Source: CAWDLX01 sp046728155
GTDB taxonomy: Bacteria > Actinomycetota > Actinomycetes > Mycobacteriales > Micromonosporaceae
Assembly: GCA_046728155.1 (NCBI GenBank)
Contig: JBKPDY010000020.1
Coordinates: forward strand, 1 to 64,000
Direction: 5' to 3'
Length of the DNA stretch: 64,000 nucleotides
Part shown: in pieces, positions 17,909 to 27,817 of the stretch
Layout of the letters: each line of letters begins with the position of its first letter
How positions within the stretch are numbered: position 1 is the first letter of the stretch
The notes under the pieces: generated by a model
Told to the model about the DNA's origin: nothing
The model's database searches: none
The model's input: only the letters and a program-made list of their open reading frames with translations
Translations under genes and position numbers: made by a program

Positions 17909-20587
17909 TCAGGTGCGGGAGGGGAAGTGATCCAGATAGGCCTCGATCCGCTCGGCGGGTTGGGGACGCGCGAACAGGTGACCCTGGCCCATCGTGCAAC
18001 CGGCTGCGCGGACCACCTGGAGATGCTCCGGCGCCTCCAGCCCGTGGGCGACCACCTCCAGACCGAGGCGCCGGCTCAGCCCGACCATGACGTCGATGAT
18101 CGGCATTGTCCGCTTGGCGGTCGCCCGGGTCGGGCCGTCGGTCGGGGGCGCGCCGTCGAAGAAGGATCGGCCGATCTTGACCATGTCGATGGGAAGCTGG
18201 CGCAGATGGGTCAGGGACTCCGCCGCCGTACCGAAATCGTCCAGCGCGGTCCGGATGCCCCGCCCACGCAGCTCGCCAAGGTACGGCGCGACGTCGGACG
18301 CGTCCGGGGTGAGGCCCCATTCCGCCAGCTCGAGAATCAGTCGTTCGGGCGGTAAACCGTGCTGACGCAGCGACAGCTCGACCTCCTGTGTCAGACCGGT
18401 CTCGAACTGACGCGGCGACACATTCACGGCAATGGACAGGTCACGCCCCTCCCGCAGCCATGTTGACAGCTGTCGGGAGGCCTGCCCCAACACCCAGTCA
18501 CCGATCGGCCCGATCAGGCCGAGATCCTCCGCGACCGGGATGACATCGACGGGAAGGAGAGTGCCCAACCGCGGGTGCCGCCAGCGCAGCAGTGCTTCGA
18601 CGGCGAGTGGACGATCGGCGACGAGGTCGAGGATGGGCTGGTAGATGAGGTCGAGTTCGCCACGGTCGAGGGCGCCGGGGAGTTCCTGCTCAAGGGTCAT
18701 CCGGCGCAGGAGCTCCTGCTCGACCGCCCCGTCGTACCACTCGACCCGGCCGCGGCCGAGCTGCTTGGCCCGGCGCAGCGCGAGATCCGCGCGGCGAAGC
18801 ACGTCGTCGCAGTTCGCGCCGCCGGTCAGATCGGTCATGCCCACGCTCGCGGTGAGGTGCACGGTCACCCCGCCCGGCAGTACTACCGGCTCGGCGAGCA
18901 TCGTGACCAGGCGCGTGGCCAGCGCATATGCCCGCACTGGCGGTTCCTCGGTCACTATCGCGAACTCGTCGCCGGAAAGGCGGGCCGCGAGATCGGCGCC
19001 ACTGGCACCCGTGCGTAGGCGGCGAGCCACCTCGATCAGCACCGCATCACCGATGTCGTACCCACGAACGTCGTTGACGGCCATGAATCCGTCCAGCTTG
19101 ATCAACAGGACTGCGCCGCCGACCCGCGGAACGGACCGCAGAGCATCCACCGTGCGCAGCACCTGGCGCCGGTTGGCCAAGCCGGTCAGCTGGTCGGCAT
19201 ACGCGAGCCGGTGCATGGCGCGCTCCATCTCCTTGCGCTCGCCGACGTCGCGGATGTGCAGCACGAGGCCGCCGACCTCGGGTACGTGACGCTGATCGCT
19301 GATCGAGGACTCGGTCTCACGCCACCGCCCGAACCCGTCCCGTACCCGAGCCTCGATGAGATTTGGCCGCTCGCCGCCCTCCTCGCAGTTGGTGGCGCAG
19401 CTCAACCGTACGGACGCGGCAGCTGCATCGGCGGGGTGGATCATCGACTGGACGTGGCGACCGACGACGTCCTGGTCCGAGAGGCCGAACTGGCGCGCCG
19501 CGGCCGGAGATTGCCAGCGGACGATCAGGTCGGAGTCGAGCACCATGATGACATCGCTGGAACCGGCGACGAGATTGCGGAACTGCGCCTCCTGCTCCAC
19601 GATGCGACGAGCGTACCGGGCAACATCGAAGCTCCCGAGCGACTCGCGAAAGGCCACGGCGGCGACCCCCACCACGGCGAGCAACATCGATGGTCTGTCG
19701 AACGCGCCTCCGGTGACCAGCCGGTGCAGGGCTACCGCGATCGCCGCCGCCGCGGGTACGGCCAACACGGGGTAACCGGCGATGGTCACCGACTCGGGGG
19801 CCGTCGGTTCGGTCCTCTCGGGCGCCGTAGGGATGCCGGCCCAGGCAAGGACCGGCGCCGCCGTGAGGAGTGCGGCGAACAGCCAGGGCCAGCCGGTGCC
19901 GATGTCGCCGTCGAGCCCGCCAGCCAGCCCGTCGAGTCCGATGACGGTGGCCGCAACCGCCGCCCCGTAGGCGAGGGCGCCGCGGCGCATGGATGTGGCG
20001 CGCAGCACGGTGAGGAGCATCAGGGCGAGCAGGCAACAGGTCAGCACCGCGATCCAAAAGCCGACGCTGTCGATCCGCCCCAGCGGCGCGATGATCAGCA
20101 CCCAGCAGGTGAACAACAGGCAGACCCCGACGCTCACCGCGTCCAGGATGCGGCGGAGGCGCGCCACGGGATCGGCGGCCGCACCCGGGAGGAGCAGGAG
20201 GGCCGGAATGAACGCCACGCAGGATGCCGCCAACCCGCTCGCCACGACGACCGATAGCGGATGCCGGGGCCCCAGGATCAGGTACAGCGTGGCAGTGACC
20301 GCACAGGTCACCGCCGTACCCGCGAACCCGGCCGCGATCAGTCCGGTCCGCCGGCACGGGGCGAACCTCGAACACGACCCGGCGCCGCACAGCTGCGCGG
20401 CACGACGGATCAGGCGGACGGCGTAGATGCCCATCCAGGCAGCGACGACGCTCAGGGCGGCCGGCAGTTCGGCGCTCTGGCCACGGCGCTGAGCGGTCGC
20501 AGCGACGGCCATACCGACCCCCGCCGCGATGAGCACCCGCACCAGCGGGGCGATGTCGAGCCGTGCCTGAGATCGAGGGGTGGTCAC
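17909..20587 (-). CDS. Membrane PAS-GGDEF-EAL protein
   Basis: This 892-residue c-di-GMP enzyme has about ten N-terminal membrane helices (residues 15-310), a PAS-like sensor (FRNLVAGSSDVIMVLDSDLI, about 333-450), a GGDEF domain with active-site variant SGDEF (in LAARLSGDEFAIV, about 558-562) lacking an RxxD inhibitory site, and an EAL domain (AVEALLRWRHP, LDDFGTAAESL, MVKIGRSFF, GQGHLF) retaining most catalytic residues; the usual VAEGVE is VAHGLE. It may therefore degrade c-di-GMP, with GGDEF as regulator or cyclase. ATG 20587 start, normal family length. Confidence 0.88.
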   Translation of the reverse strand: MTTPRSQARLDIAPLVRVLIAAGVGMAVAATAQRRGQSAELPAALSVVAAWMGIYAVRLIRRAAQLCGAGSCSRFAPCRRTGLIAAGFAGTAVTCAVTATLYLILGPRHPLSVVVASGLAASCVAFIPALLLLPGAAADPVARLRRILDAVSVGVCLLFTCWVLIIAPLGRIDSVGFWIAVLTCCLLALMLLTVLRATSMRRGALAYGAAVAATVIGLDGLAGGLDGDIGTGWPWLFAALLTAAPVLAWAGIPTAPERTEPTAPESVTIAGYPVLAVPAAAAIAVALHRLVTGGAFDRPSMLLAVVGVAAVAFRESLGSFDVARYARRIVEQEAQFRNLVAGSSDVIMVLDSDLIVRWQSPAAARQFGLSDQDVVGRHVQSMIHPADAAAASVRLSCATNCEEGGERPNLIEARVRDGFGRWRETESSISDQRHVPEVGGLVLHIRDVGERKEMERAMHRLAYADQLTGLANRRQVLRTVDALRSVPRVGGAVLLIKLDGFMAVNDVRGYDIGDAVLIEVARRLRTGASGADLAARLSGDEFAIVTEEPPVRAYALATRLVTMLAEPVVLPGGVTVHLTASVGMTDLTGGANCDDVLRRADLALRRAKQLGRGRVEWYDGAVEQELLRRMTLEQELPGALDRGELDLIYQPILDLVADRPLAVEALLRWRHPRLGTLLPVDVIPVAEDLGLIGPIGDWVLGQASRQLSTWLREGRDLSIAVNVSPRQFETGLTQEVELSLRQHGLPPERLILELAEWGLTPDASDVAPYLGELRGRGIRTALDDFGTAAESLTHLRQLPIDMVKIGRSFFDGAPPTDGPTRATAKRTMPIIDVMVGLSRRLGLEVVAHGLEAPEHLQVVRAAGCTMGQGHLFARPQPAERIEAYLDHFPSRT

Positions 20588-20854
20588 GGTGCCAGCCGAT
20601 CCTTCGGGGTGGGGTGCGGAACTCTGGCATTTTTGCGACGGAGGCAGACGACGTGGTCAGAACCTCCCGACAACACTCAACGAACAACGAGCCGCAGGCG
20701 TTACTGTGATACCTGCGCTCGCTCCGCTCGCGCGTGCCGTGGGCCTTGGTGGGCGCACGGCGCTGCTCAGTCCAGACGACGCCGGCCCACGGCGTTCAGG
20801 GTTCGGGTCGCGATTCTGCTTGCCCGGTCGGCCGGCAGAGGGTGGACTGACCAG

Positions 20855-21784
20855 GTGGCGGCGGGAACGGTACGTGTCGGGACGGCGTCGTGGACCGACA
20901 AGACACTGCTGGCGTCGGGTTGGTATCCGAAGTCCGCAACCTCGGCGGACGCCCGGCTCGCCTACTACGCGACCAAGTTCCCGCTGGTCGAGGTCGACTC
21001 CACCTACTACTCGCCGCCGGCCGAGCAGACCGCCGCGCTGTGGGCCCAGCGCACGCCAGCCGGGTTCATCTTCAACATCAAGGCGTTCAGCCTTCTCACC
21101 GGCCATCCGACCAAGGTCTCCGCGATCTACAAGGAACTGCGGCCGGAGACGGACAAGACCAACGTCTACCCGAAGGACCTGGATCCGGATGTGATCGACC
21201 AGATCTGGGACAGGTTCCTCTCCGCATTGGGCCCGCTCACATCGGCTGCGAAGCTCGGCGCCGTGCTGTTCCAGTTCCCGCCGTGGTTCACGATCCGACG
21301 GTCGAACAAGCAGTACCTGCTCGAGGTGGCCAAGCGGTGCGCTCCGCTGCGGATCGCGGTCGAATTCCGGCATTCCTCCTGGTTCGACGGCGACAACCAG
21401 GCCGAGACGCTCGACTTCCTGAGTCGACATCACGTGCCGCTGGTCTGTGTGGACATGCCGCAGGGGTACCGCTCGTCACTACCTCCGGTACTCGCCGCGA
21501 CGTCGGACCTCTCCGCGGTGCGGTTCCATGGCCACAGCGACAAGTGGACGAGCAAGAACATCTACGAGAAGTTCGGCTATCTGTATTCGGAACAGGAACT
21601 CGCAGAGTGGGCGCCGAAGGTGGCCAACCTGGCCCGCAATGTCGACGAGGCCCACGTGTTGATGAACAACTGCTATTCCGACTACGCCCAGCGCAACGCT
21701 CAGACCTTGATCGATTTCCTGAGCCGCGAGAACGTCAGACTTCCGGACCCTGCTGGCTCCCGATCAGCCGACGCCACGGAGTAG
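20855..21784 (+). CDS. DUF72 domain-containing protein
   Basis: This 309-residue DUF72 (YecE-like) TIM-barrel protein shows VRVGTASWTDKTLLASGWYP at the start, then EVDSTYYSPP, FIFNIKAFSLLTGHPT, VLFQFPPWF, VEFRHSSWF, RFHGHSDKW and a C-terminal ANLARNVDEAHVLMNNCY segment, all typical. Family function is unknown; relatives bind nucleic-acid-like ligands or contribute to nucleotide metabolism. GTG 20855 is preferred because an in-frame stop-rich region precedes it and AGAGGGTGG lies upstream. It sits 45 nt before ugd and could share its transcript. Confidence 0.88.
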   Translation: MAAGTVRVGTASWTDKTLLASGWYPKSATSADARLAYYATKFPLVEVDSTYYSPPAEQTAALWAQRTPAGFIFNIKAFSLLTGHPTKVSAIYKELRPETDKTNVYPKDLDPDVIDQIWDRFLSALGPLTSAAKLGAVLFQFPPWFTIRRSNKQYLLEVAKRCAPLRIAVEFRHSSWFDGDNQAETLDFLSRHHVPLVCVDMPQGYRSSLPPVLAATSDLSAVRFHGHSDKWTSKNIYEKFGYLYSEQELAEWAPKVANLARNVDEAHVLMNNCYSDYAQRNAQTLIDFLSRENVRLPDPAGSRSADATE

Positions 21785-21829
21785 TCTGCTCGGGCGTAGT
21801 CCCATGATCGTCCTTGAGGAGACTTTCTG

Positions 21830-23212
21830 ATGCAGGTGGCCATCGTCGGTACCGGATATGTCGGCTTGACAACGGGCGCCTGCCTCGCGCTGCTCGGCCA
21901 CCACGTGACGTGCGTCGACGTCGACTCGACCAAGATCGACACTCTGCGGGCCGGACGTATTCCGATCTTCGAACCCAGCTTGGCGGAGCTGGTAGCCGAG
22001 GCGTGGGACCGGCTCACATTCACCACCGAGTACCCCGAGGCCATCCCGGGCAGCGCGGTGGTCTTCATCGCGGTCGGGACCCCGTCATTCGATGACGGCA
22101 CCCCCGACCTGCGCTATGTCGAGGCGGCGGCTACGAGCATCGGCGAGCACCTCGGCGACGGGTTCACCGTGGTCGTCAACAAGTCAACGGTGCCGATCGG
22201 CAGCGGCAACTGGGTCGACGCGATCGTGCGCGAGTCCTACCTGCACCACCACGGCGGCGGCCCGACCGACGTGTTCACGGTCGCCTCCAACCCGGAGTTC
22301 CTGCGCGAGGGATCGGCGATCCACGACACGCTCTACCCGGACCGGGTCGTGATCGGCTCGGATGATCCACGCGGTCTCGAGGTACTCAACCGGCTCTACC
22401 GGCCGATCCTCGACCAGTCGTTCACCGCGCCCACCTACGCGCCGCGGCCGGAGGAGATGGGAGCCGTTCCGCTCGTCGCGACGGACGCCGCGTCGGCCGA
22501 ATTGATCAAGTACGCCGCGAACGCGTTCCTGGCGCTGAAGATCAGCTATATCAACGAGATCGGCCAGCTGGCCACGAAGGTCGGCGCCGATATCACACAG
22601 GTTGCCCGCGGCACCGGGCTGGACGCGCGGATCGGCTCCCGGTTCCTGCAGCCCGGGGTCGGCTGGGGCGGTTCCTGCTTCGGCAAGGACACCGCGGCGC
22701 TCGTCTCCACGGCGGCCGACTACGGGCTCATGATGCCGATCGTGGCCGCCAGCCGCGAGGTCAATCAGCACCAACGTGACCTCGTGGTGACGCGGCTCCT
22801 GGACGAGCTGCGGATCCTCAAGGGGCGCACCATAGGGCTGCTCGGCCTCGCGTTCAAGCCCAACACCGACGACCTTCGGGACGCGCCGGCCCTGGACATC
22901 GCCCGCCGTCTGATCGACCGCGGTGCGCGGATACGCCTGCACGACCCGGTCGCGATGGACCGCTTTCGGGTCGACCAACCCGACCTCGCGCCGTACCTCT
23001 GCGAGACCCCGGACGAGGTGGCAGATGGCGCCGAGGCGCTCGTGCTCATCACCGAGTGGCCGCAGTACCTCGATCTCGACTGGGCGAAGCTCGCCGTGGT
23101 GATGCGGGGAGCGATCATCTTCGACGGCCGCCACGCGCTGGATCCGCAACGGCTGACGAAGGCCGGTTTCCGCTACCTCGCCAGCGCGGGCCGTACGCCT
23201 ACGTATGCGTAG
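21830..23212 (+). CDS. ugd: UDP-glucose 6-dehydrogenase
   Basis: This 460-residue enzyme oxidises UDP-glucose twice to UDP-glucuronate. It carries the N-terminal Rossmann signature VAIVGTGYVGLTTGACLA, the VNKSTVPIGSG and NPEFLREGSA blocks, the central IKYAANAFLALKISYINEI helix, the catalytic Cys (about C283 in GVGWGGSCFGKD) and the C-terminal GLAFKPNTDDLRDAPAL domain. GAGGAG upstream supports ATG 21830. It supplies uronic-acid precursor for a surface polysaccharide, possibly the synthase locus at 32-36 kb, with galU upstream in the window providing UDP-glucose. Confidence 0.95.
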   Translation: MQVAIVGTGYVGLTTGACLALLGHHVTCVDVDSTKIDTLRAGRIPIFEPSLAELVAEAWDRLTFTTEYPEAIPGSAVVFIAVGTPSFDDGTPDLRYVEAAATSIGEHLGDGFTVVVNKSTVPIGSGNWVDAIVRESYLHHHGGGPTDVFTVASNPEFLREGSAIHDTLYPDRVVIGSDDPRGLEVLNRLYRPILDQSFTAPTYAPRPEEMGAVPLVATDAASAELIKYAANAFLALKISYINEIGQLATKVGADITQVARGTGLDARIGSRFLQPGVGWGGSCFGKDTAALVSTAADYGLMMPIVAASREVNQHQRDLVVTRLLDELRILKGRTIGLLGLAFKPNTDDLRDAPALDIARRLIDRGARIRLHDPVAMDRFRVDQPDLAPYLCETPDEVADGAEALVLITEWPQYLDLDWAKLAVVMRGAIIFDGRHALDPQRLTKAGFRYLASAGRTPTYA

Positions 23213-23320
23213 ACCCGATTCACCACGGCCTGCCGGCCAAGATACGTCGGCGGTGCCGATGTCGGTCCGCCTGCGTTCGTCGAGTCTGGAATCACTACTC
23301 GACAACGGAGGAGACGTCAG

Positions 23321-23572
23321 ATGTTCACTCATCCACAGCTCATGCTGGACCTGGCCAAGCAGCGGCAAGCTGATCTGATCGAGGACGCGCGTCGGTTCCG
23401 GCGGCGGCACAGAGTGCCGCCAGAGCATCGCGCCCGACCCGCGCCGGCCACCCGGCCTGCGCAGGCATCGCGGCCGGCGCCGGCATCGCGACCCGAAACT
23501 AATGTCGGACCCGTCGGTACGCTTTCAGTGTGCGAGATGCCACGAGAGCTCACCGCGGGGCGAGCCCAGTGA
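23321..23572 (+). CDS. Small basic hypothetical protein
   Basis: This 83-residue protein begins MFTHPQLMLDLAKQRQADLI, continues EDARRFRRRHR and then has imperfect repeats of RPAPATRPAQASRPAPASRP. The N-terminal amphipathic helix of the type xxLAxxRQxxLxxxAxxxR occurs in many short actinobacterial proteins of unknown function. GGAGGAGACG precedes the ATG. Its stop overlaps the ATG of the LuxR regulator (TGATG at 23570-23574), so it is probably the first gene of a two-gene operon and may tune translation of the regulator. Confidence 0.6.
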   Translation: MFTHPQLMLDLAKQRQADLIEDARRFRRRHRVPPEHRARPAPATRPAQASRPAPASRPETNVGPVGTLSVCEMPRELTAGRAQ

Positions 23573-26259
23573 TGGTCGGGCGTGCGGACGAGCTGCGCCA
23601 GTTGACGCAGCTCGTCTCGTCGCCCGGCACCGCCGTGGCCGTCCTCGCCGGCGAGCCCGGCATCGGCAAGACCCGACTGGTCCACGAGTTGATCGCGTCT
23701 GTACCGGCGGGCACGACTGTCCTCTTCGGACAGGCGGAACCGGGCTCGCTCGGCCGTCCGTACGAGCTGCTGCTCTCGGCCTTGGACGGCCGTACCGACG
23801 TGGACCAGGCACTCCTGCAAACCCTGAACGACTCGTCCCGTACCCAGGTGGAGCGGCTCCGGGCGGGGCTTCGGATCCTGCTCGCTCTGACATCATCCGG
23901 CCCGGCCATCGTCGTCTTCGAAGACCTGCACTGGGCCGACTCCGAGAGCGTCGCTCTGTTCGAACGGATCGCCGACCTCGAGGGCGACCGGCTGCTGCTC
24001 GGTACGTACCGGCCGGCCGAGGTGATGCGCCGCAACCCGATCGCCGGCCTGCTCGACCGCCTCGAGCGGCGCTACACGGTCTACCACATCAGGTTGGAGC
24101 GGCTCGGCCTCGACGAGACCTCCGCCTTCCTCACCGCCGCCCAGGGCCGACCGCCGGTCTACCGGGCCGCCGTCTCGCTGCACATGCGAACCGGTGGGAA
24201 CCCGTTCTTCCTCGAGGAGCTCCTCCGCGACAGTCCTGATCTCGACGACCTCTGCGAACGGCCGCTGCCATGGAGCCTGGCCGAGACGCTGCGGCTCCAG
24301 GTCGAGCACCTCGAACCCGATCAGCAACGTCTGGTCGAGGCGGCGTCGGTGCTCGGGTACCGCATCCCGTTCGACCTGCTCGCCGCGGTGACCGGACGGG
24401 AGGAGCGCGACCTCATCACGGCGTTACGTCAACTGGTCGCCGATGGTGTCCTGGTCGAGACCGGCGAGGACGAGTTTGCGTTCCGGCACGCTCTCGTGCG
24501 CGAGGCGGTCGGCGAACGGCTGCTAGGACGGGAGCGGCGACGCCTGCACGAGGCGGCGCTCGACGCGCTGCTCGCCTCCGGGGATGCCGACTGGGCACTG
24601 GTCGCCAAGCACGCCGGCGGGGCCGGACGCTACGACGACATGTTGGCGGCCGCCCGCAAGGGCAGTGAGGTCTACCTCGGAATGGGGTCGGCCTTCCAGG
24701 CTCTGCAGCTGGCCGAGACCGGCCTCGAGGAGGCCTCGGACGATCCCGACCTGCTGGCCACCGCGGCGCGCGCGGGTTGGCTCGCCGGGCTCTACGACGA
24801 CGCGGACGCCTACGCCCGGCGCTGGCAACTGCGCGCCCGCACACCAGAGGAGTCGACCGCGGCACTGCGGCTGAGGGTACGGCTCGCGTGGGAGGTCCAG
24901 GATTTCGATCACATGAGCGCGCTCAGTCGCGAGCTGTGCGACATGGTCGATATGCTCCCGCCCGGCGAAGAGCAGGCCAGTGCCATGGCCGCGCTGGCCC
25001 AGTCGGCTCGCCTGCGTGACCTCGACGACGAGGCGCTCGACTGGGCCGAGCGCACTGTGGCGCTCGCCGATCGGCTCGGCGGCCTCGACGGCCAGCGGCT
25101 CGCCGCTCAACTCGAGAAGGGCGCACTGCTCGCCGCCCACTCCGCCACCCTCGAGGCGGGCCGCACCCTGCTGGCCAAGGTCGCCGACGAGGCCGAGAAG
25201 GCGAGCGAGTGGTTCTCTGCCGCGGCGGCCCTGAACAAGCTGGTCCACCTGCCGTTGCCAACGCACTGGGGTGAGCTCGCCGACCTGCTCGAGCGGATGC
25301 GGGCCGACGCCGAGCGGGCCGGCTCGGAGAACCTCGCCGTGGCCGCCTACTACCAGGGGCGAGCCCGGGTGTTCATGCGCAAGGGCAACCTCGCCGCGGC
25401 CACCGACGCGATCGAGCGGGGCCGCGCTCACGACCTCGGTTACCGCCGTACTCTGACCAAAGTGGACAGTCATGGACCGTTCCTCGCCGGTCTCCGGCTC
25501 GAAGCCGGTGATCTCGACGGCGCCGCGCGCATCGCCCAGGAACTCGTGGGTATCCCCGGCATGGAGGTCGGCGCGCCAGGCCTGGACTTCCACATCGCGT
25601 GCCGCCGCCACCAGCTCACCCGCGCCCGCGATCTGCTGCCCGACGTGGTCTCCGTCGCCCAGACGACGGGCGGACGCAACGGCGAGTTCCTGCACGACGT
25701 CGTCTCGGCGGCGCTGACGGCTCCACTCACCGTCGACGAGGTCGGCAAGCTCGTTGACGGGCTGGACGGGCCGACCGTCGACCCGGCGTACCGGAGACTC
25801 GTCCAGGCTCAGCTCACCGAGGCCGAGGGCGATCCGGCCATCGCGTTGGAGCACTTCCTCGCCGTCGCCGATGCCTCGGCCGGCCTCCCACCCGCCGCGC
25901 AGGGAACCGCCGAGGTCGGAGCGGCCCGTTGCCTAGCCGCCCTGGTCCGCTACGACGATGCGGTGAGCCATGTCCGTCGGGCCGAGGAGCTGCTGGCCAG
26001 ATGGTCCGGCTGGCGCGTCGACCAACTCAACTCCGTCCGCGAACTGCTGGGCATGCGGGACTCCGCGAGCCCCGGTGCCGCCCTTACCCCGCGGGAACGG
26101 GAGGTCGCGCTGCTCATCGCCGAGGGCTTGACCAATGCCGACCTCGCTCGACGGCTCTACATCTCACCCCGTACGGCCGCCGTGCACGTCTCCGCCATTC
26201 TGCGTAAGCTCGGCGTCTCCTCCCGCACCGAGGTCGGGCCAGCCTTGACTTCCCATTGA
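23572..26259 (+). CDS. Large AAA/TPR LuxR-family regulator
   Basis: This STAND-type transcription regulator of about 895 residues begins MVGRADELRQL followed by Walker A GEPGIGKT (27-34), Walker B AIVVFEDLHWAD (about 111-122) and a helical arm, then a long TPR-like helical region (about 330-790), and ends with a LuxR HTH (LTPREREVALLIAEGLTNAD, SPRTAAVHVSAILRKLGV). I place the start at ATG 23572, overlapping the previous stop (TGATG); GTG 23530 is in frame and also possible. ATP and an inducer are expected to license DNA binding. No obvious target operon is adjacent. Confidence 0.9.
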   Translation: MVGRADELRQLTQLVSSPGTAVAVLAGEPGIGKTRLVHELIASVPAGTTVLFGQAEPGSLGRPYELLLSALDGRTDVDQALLQTLNDSSRTQVERLRAGLRILLALTSSGPAIVVFEDLHWADSESVALFERIADLEGDRLLLGTYRPAEVMRRNPIAGLLDRLERRYTVYHIRLERLGLDETSAFLTAAQGRPPVYRAAVSLHMRTGGNPFFLEELLRDSPDLDDLCERPLPWSLAETLRLQVEHLEPDQQRLVEAASVLGYRIPFDLLAAVTGREERDLITALRQLVADGVLVETGEDEFAFRHALVREAVGERLLGRERRRLHEAALDALLASGDADWALVAKHAGGAGRYDDMLAAARKGSEVYLGMGSAFQALQLAETGLEEASDDPDLLATAARAGWLAGLYDDADAYARRWQLRARTPEESTAALRLRVRLAWEVQDFDHMSALSRELCDMVDMLPPGEEQASAMAALAQSARLRDLDDEALDWAERTVALADRLGGLDGQRLAAQLEKGALLAAHSATLEAGRTLLAKVADEAEKASEWFSAAAALNKLVHLPLPTHWGELADLLERMRADAERAGSENLAVAAYYQGRARVFMRKGNLAAATDAIERGRAHDLGYRRTLTKVDSHGPFLAGLRLEAGDLDGAARIAQELVGIPGMEVGAPGLDFHIACRRHQLTRARDLLPDVVSVAQTTGGRNGEFLHDVVSAALTAPLTVDEVGKLVDGLDGPTVDPAYRRLVQAQLTEAEGDPAIALEHFLAVADASAGLPPAAQGTAEVGAARCLAALVRYDDAVSHVRRAEELLARWSGWRVDQLNSVRELLGMRDSASPGAALTPREREVALLIAEGLTNADLARRLYISPRTAAVHVSAILRKLGVSSRTEVGPALTSH

Positions 26260-26401
26260 CGTATCGTCAGGAGCTCCCTTTCTTGGTGCGCTTTCGCCGG
26301 CAATCCCATCCCGCACCGGAGACGACACCCGGGAGCGTTACTGACACCGAGCCGCCGGTCGTCTTGGCAGCTGGTCCCGACGTGGCGCCCTGGCGGGCCA
26401 G

Positions 26402-26884
26402 TCATACGAGGCGGCTACGGCGTTCCACGAGGATCACGTCCCGCCATCGGCCGTGGTGCTGGCCGATCCGTTCCCGGCGGCCGACCGTACGGAAGCCGAA
26501 ACGTCTATGCAGGGTGAGGCTCGCCGCATTCTCGGGGAAGATGCCCGACTGTATCGTCCAGATTCCGGCCGCCTCAGTCGAGGCTATCAATGCCTCGAGC
26601 AATAGCGAACCGATTCCGCGACCGCGCGCGGATCGCGCGACGTAGAGACTGTGCTCCACGACCCCGGCGTAGCACGCACGGGACGACACAGGAGATACGG
26701 CGATCCAGCCGACCACCTCGTCGCCGTCGACGGCGACGAACCGGTGCCCGGGCAGTCGGGCGGCGTCGAATCCCTCCCACGATGGAGCGATCGTGTCGAA
26801 GGAGGCATCACCGCTGTCCATGCCCGCCTGGTAGATCGCGAGGACCGCCTCGGCGTCCGCGGGCACCATCGGGCGCACGTACAC
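26402..26884 (-). CDS. GNAT N-acetyltransferase, phosphinothricin-type
   Basis: A protein of about 160 residues of the Pat/Bar-like GNAT family: VRPMVPADAEAVLAIYQAG at the N-terminus, SLYVARSARGRGIGSLLLEAL (acetyl-CoA loop), IQSGIFPENAASLTLHRRFGF and a C-terminal HHGRWRDVILVERR typical of phosphinothricin/methionine-sulfone acetyltransferases. GTG 26884 is chosen because TAGCCT lies seven bases upstream, the layout of a leaderless message; TTG 26905 would also be in frame. It shares an intergenic region with the divergent exonuclease III gene. The substrate is unknown. Confidence 0.82.
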   Translation of the reverse strand: MYVRPMVPADAEAVLAIYQAGMDSGDASFDTIAPSWEGFDAARLPGHRFVAVDGDEVVGWIAVSPVSSRACYAGVVEHSLYVARSARGRGIGSLLLEALIASTEAAGIWTIQSGIFPENAASLTLHRRFGFRTVGRRERIGQHHGRWRDVILVERRSRLV

Positions 26885-26921
26885 GCCATCAAGGCTACGG
26901 CGCAAGCCCTAGGGTGGAGTC

Positions 26922-27698
26922 ATGCGTCTCGCGACCTGGAACGTGAACTCGGTGGCCGCCCGGCTACCCCGGCTGCTCGAGTGGCTCGAGGCTGTCAAGC
27001 CCGACATCGTCTGTCTACAGGAGACAAAGGTCGCCGATTTCCCGGCCGAGGAGGTCGCCGCGATCGGGTACGAGACGGCAGCGTACGGCAACGGCAGGTG
27101 GAACGGCGTGGCCGTGCTGTCCCGGGTCGGACTCTCCGATGTGGAGCGTGGGTTCACCGACGAGCCAGGGTTCCCCGACGCGGAGCCGCGGGCCATCCGG
27201 GCCACCTGTGCGGGGATCCGGGTCTGGTCGGTGTACGTGCCGAACGGCCGTACCCCGACCGATGAGCACTACACCTACAAGCTCAGCTGGTTGGAGGCTC
27301 TGCGGCGCGCGTTGGTGCCCGATCTGGCGGCCAACAGCGAGCTTGTCGTCACCGGCGACTTCAACATCGCCCCGACCGATGCCGACGTGTGGGATCCGGC
27401 GGAGTTCATCGGCGCCACGCACGTGACTCCGCGCGAGCGGGCGGTGCTGGCGTCCATTCGCGACATCGGCCTGACCGACATCATTCCGACTCCGATGAAG
27501 GGCCCGTCTCCATTCACGTACTGGGACTACCGCGCCGGCATGTTCCACCAGAACAAGGGCATGCGGATCGATCTCGTATACGCGTCGTCCACAGTGGCCG
27601 ATCGGGTCACCGGGGCCTACATCGACCGGGAGGCGCGCAAAGGCAAGGCTCCGTCGGACCACGCGCCGATCGTGGTCGACCTCGCCGAAAAGGTCTGA
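26922..27698 (+). CDS. xth: Exodeoxyribonuclease III
   Basis: This 258-residue AP endonuclease/3'-5' exonuclease acts in base-excision repair. It starts MRLATWNVNSVAARLPRL and contains the metal Glu in VCLQETKV, YVPNG, VVTGDFNIAPTDADVW and the catalytic end region FTYWDYRAG, MRIDLVYAS and SDHAPIVVDL. Length is normal. TAGGGT stands six bases upstream of the ATG and there is no separate ribosome-binding site, so leaderless expression is likely. With the Fpg/Nei gene at 30999 it gives this segment two base-excision repair enzymes. Confidence 0.94.
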   Translation: MRLATWNVNSVAARLPRLLEWLEAVKPDIVCLQETKVADFPAEEVAAIGYETAAYGNGRWNGVAVLSRVGLSDVERGFTDEPGFPDAEPRAIRATCAGIRVWSVYVPNGRTPTDEHYTYKLSWLEALRRALVPDLAANSELVVTGDFNIAPTDADVWDPAEFIGATHVTPRERAVLASIRDIGLTDIIPTPMKGPSPFTYWDYRAGMFHQNKGMRIDLVYASSTVADRVTGAYIDREARKGKAPSDHAPIVVDLAEKV

Positions 27699-27817
27699 CG
27701 TTCGCGGAGCACCGAGGTTATCTGGACGTCTGCACGGTCCGGACGCCGCCGAAAGGGTTTCCTGGGTGGGTCGGCGCCGATCACGCCGACGACGCCCGAT
27801 CCGACGGAGAGCCCGAG

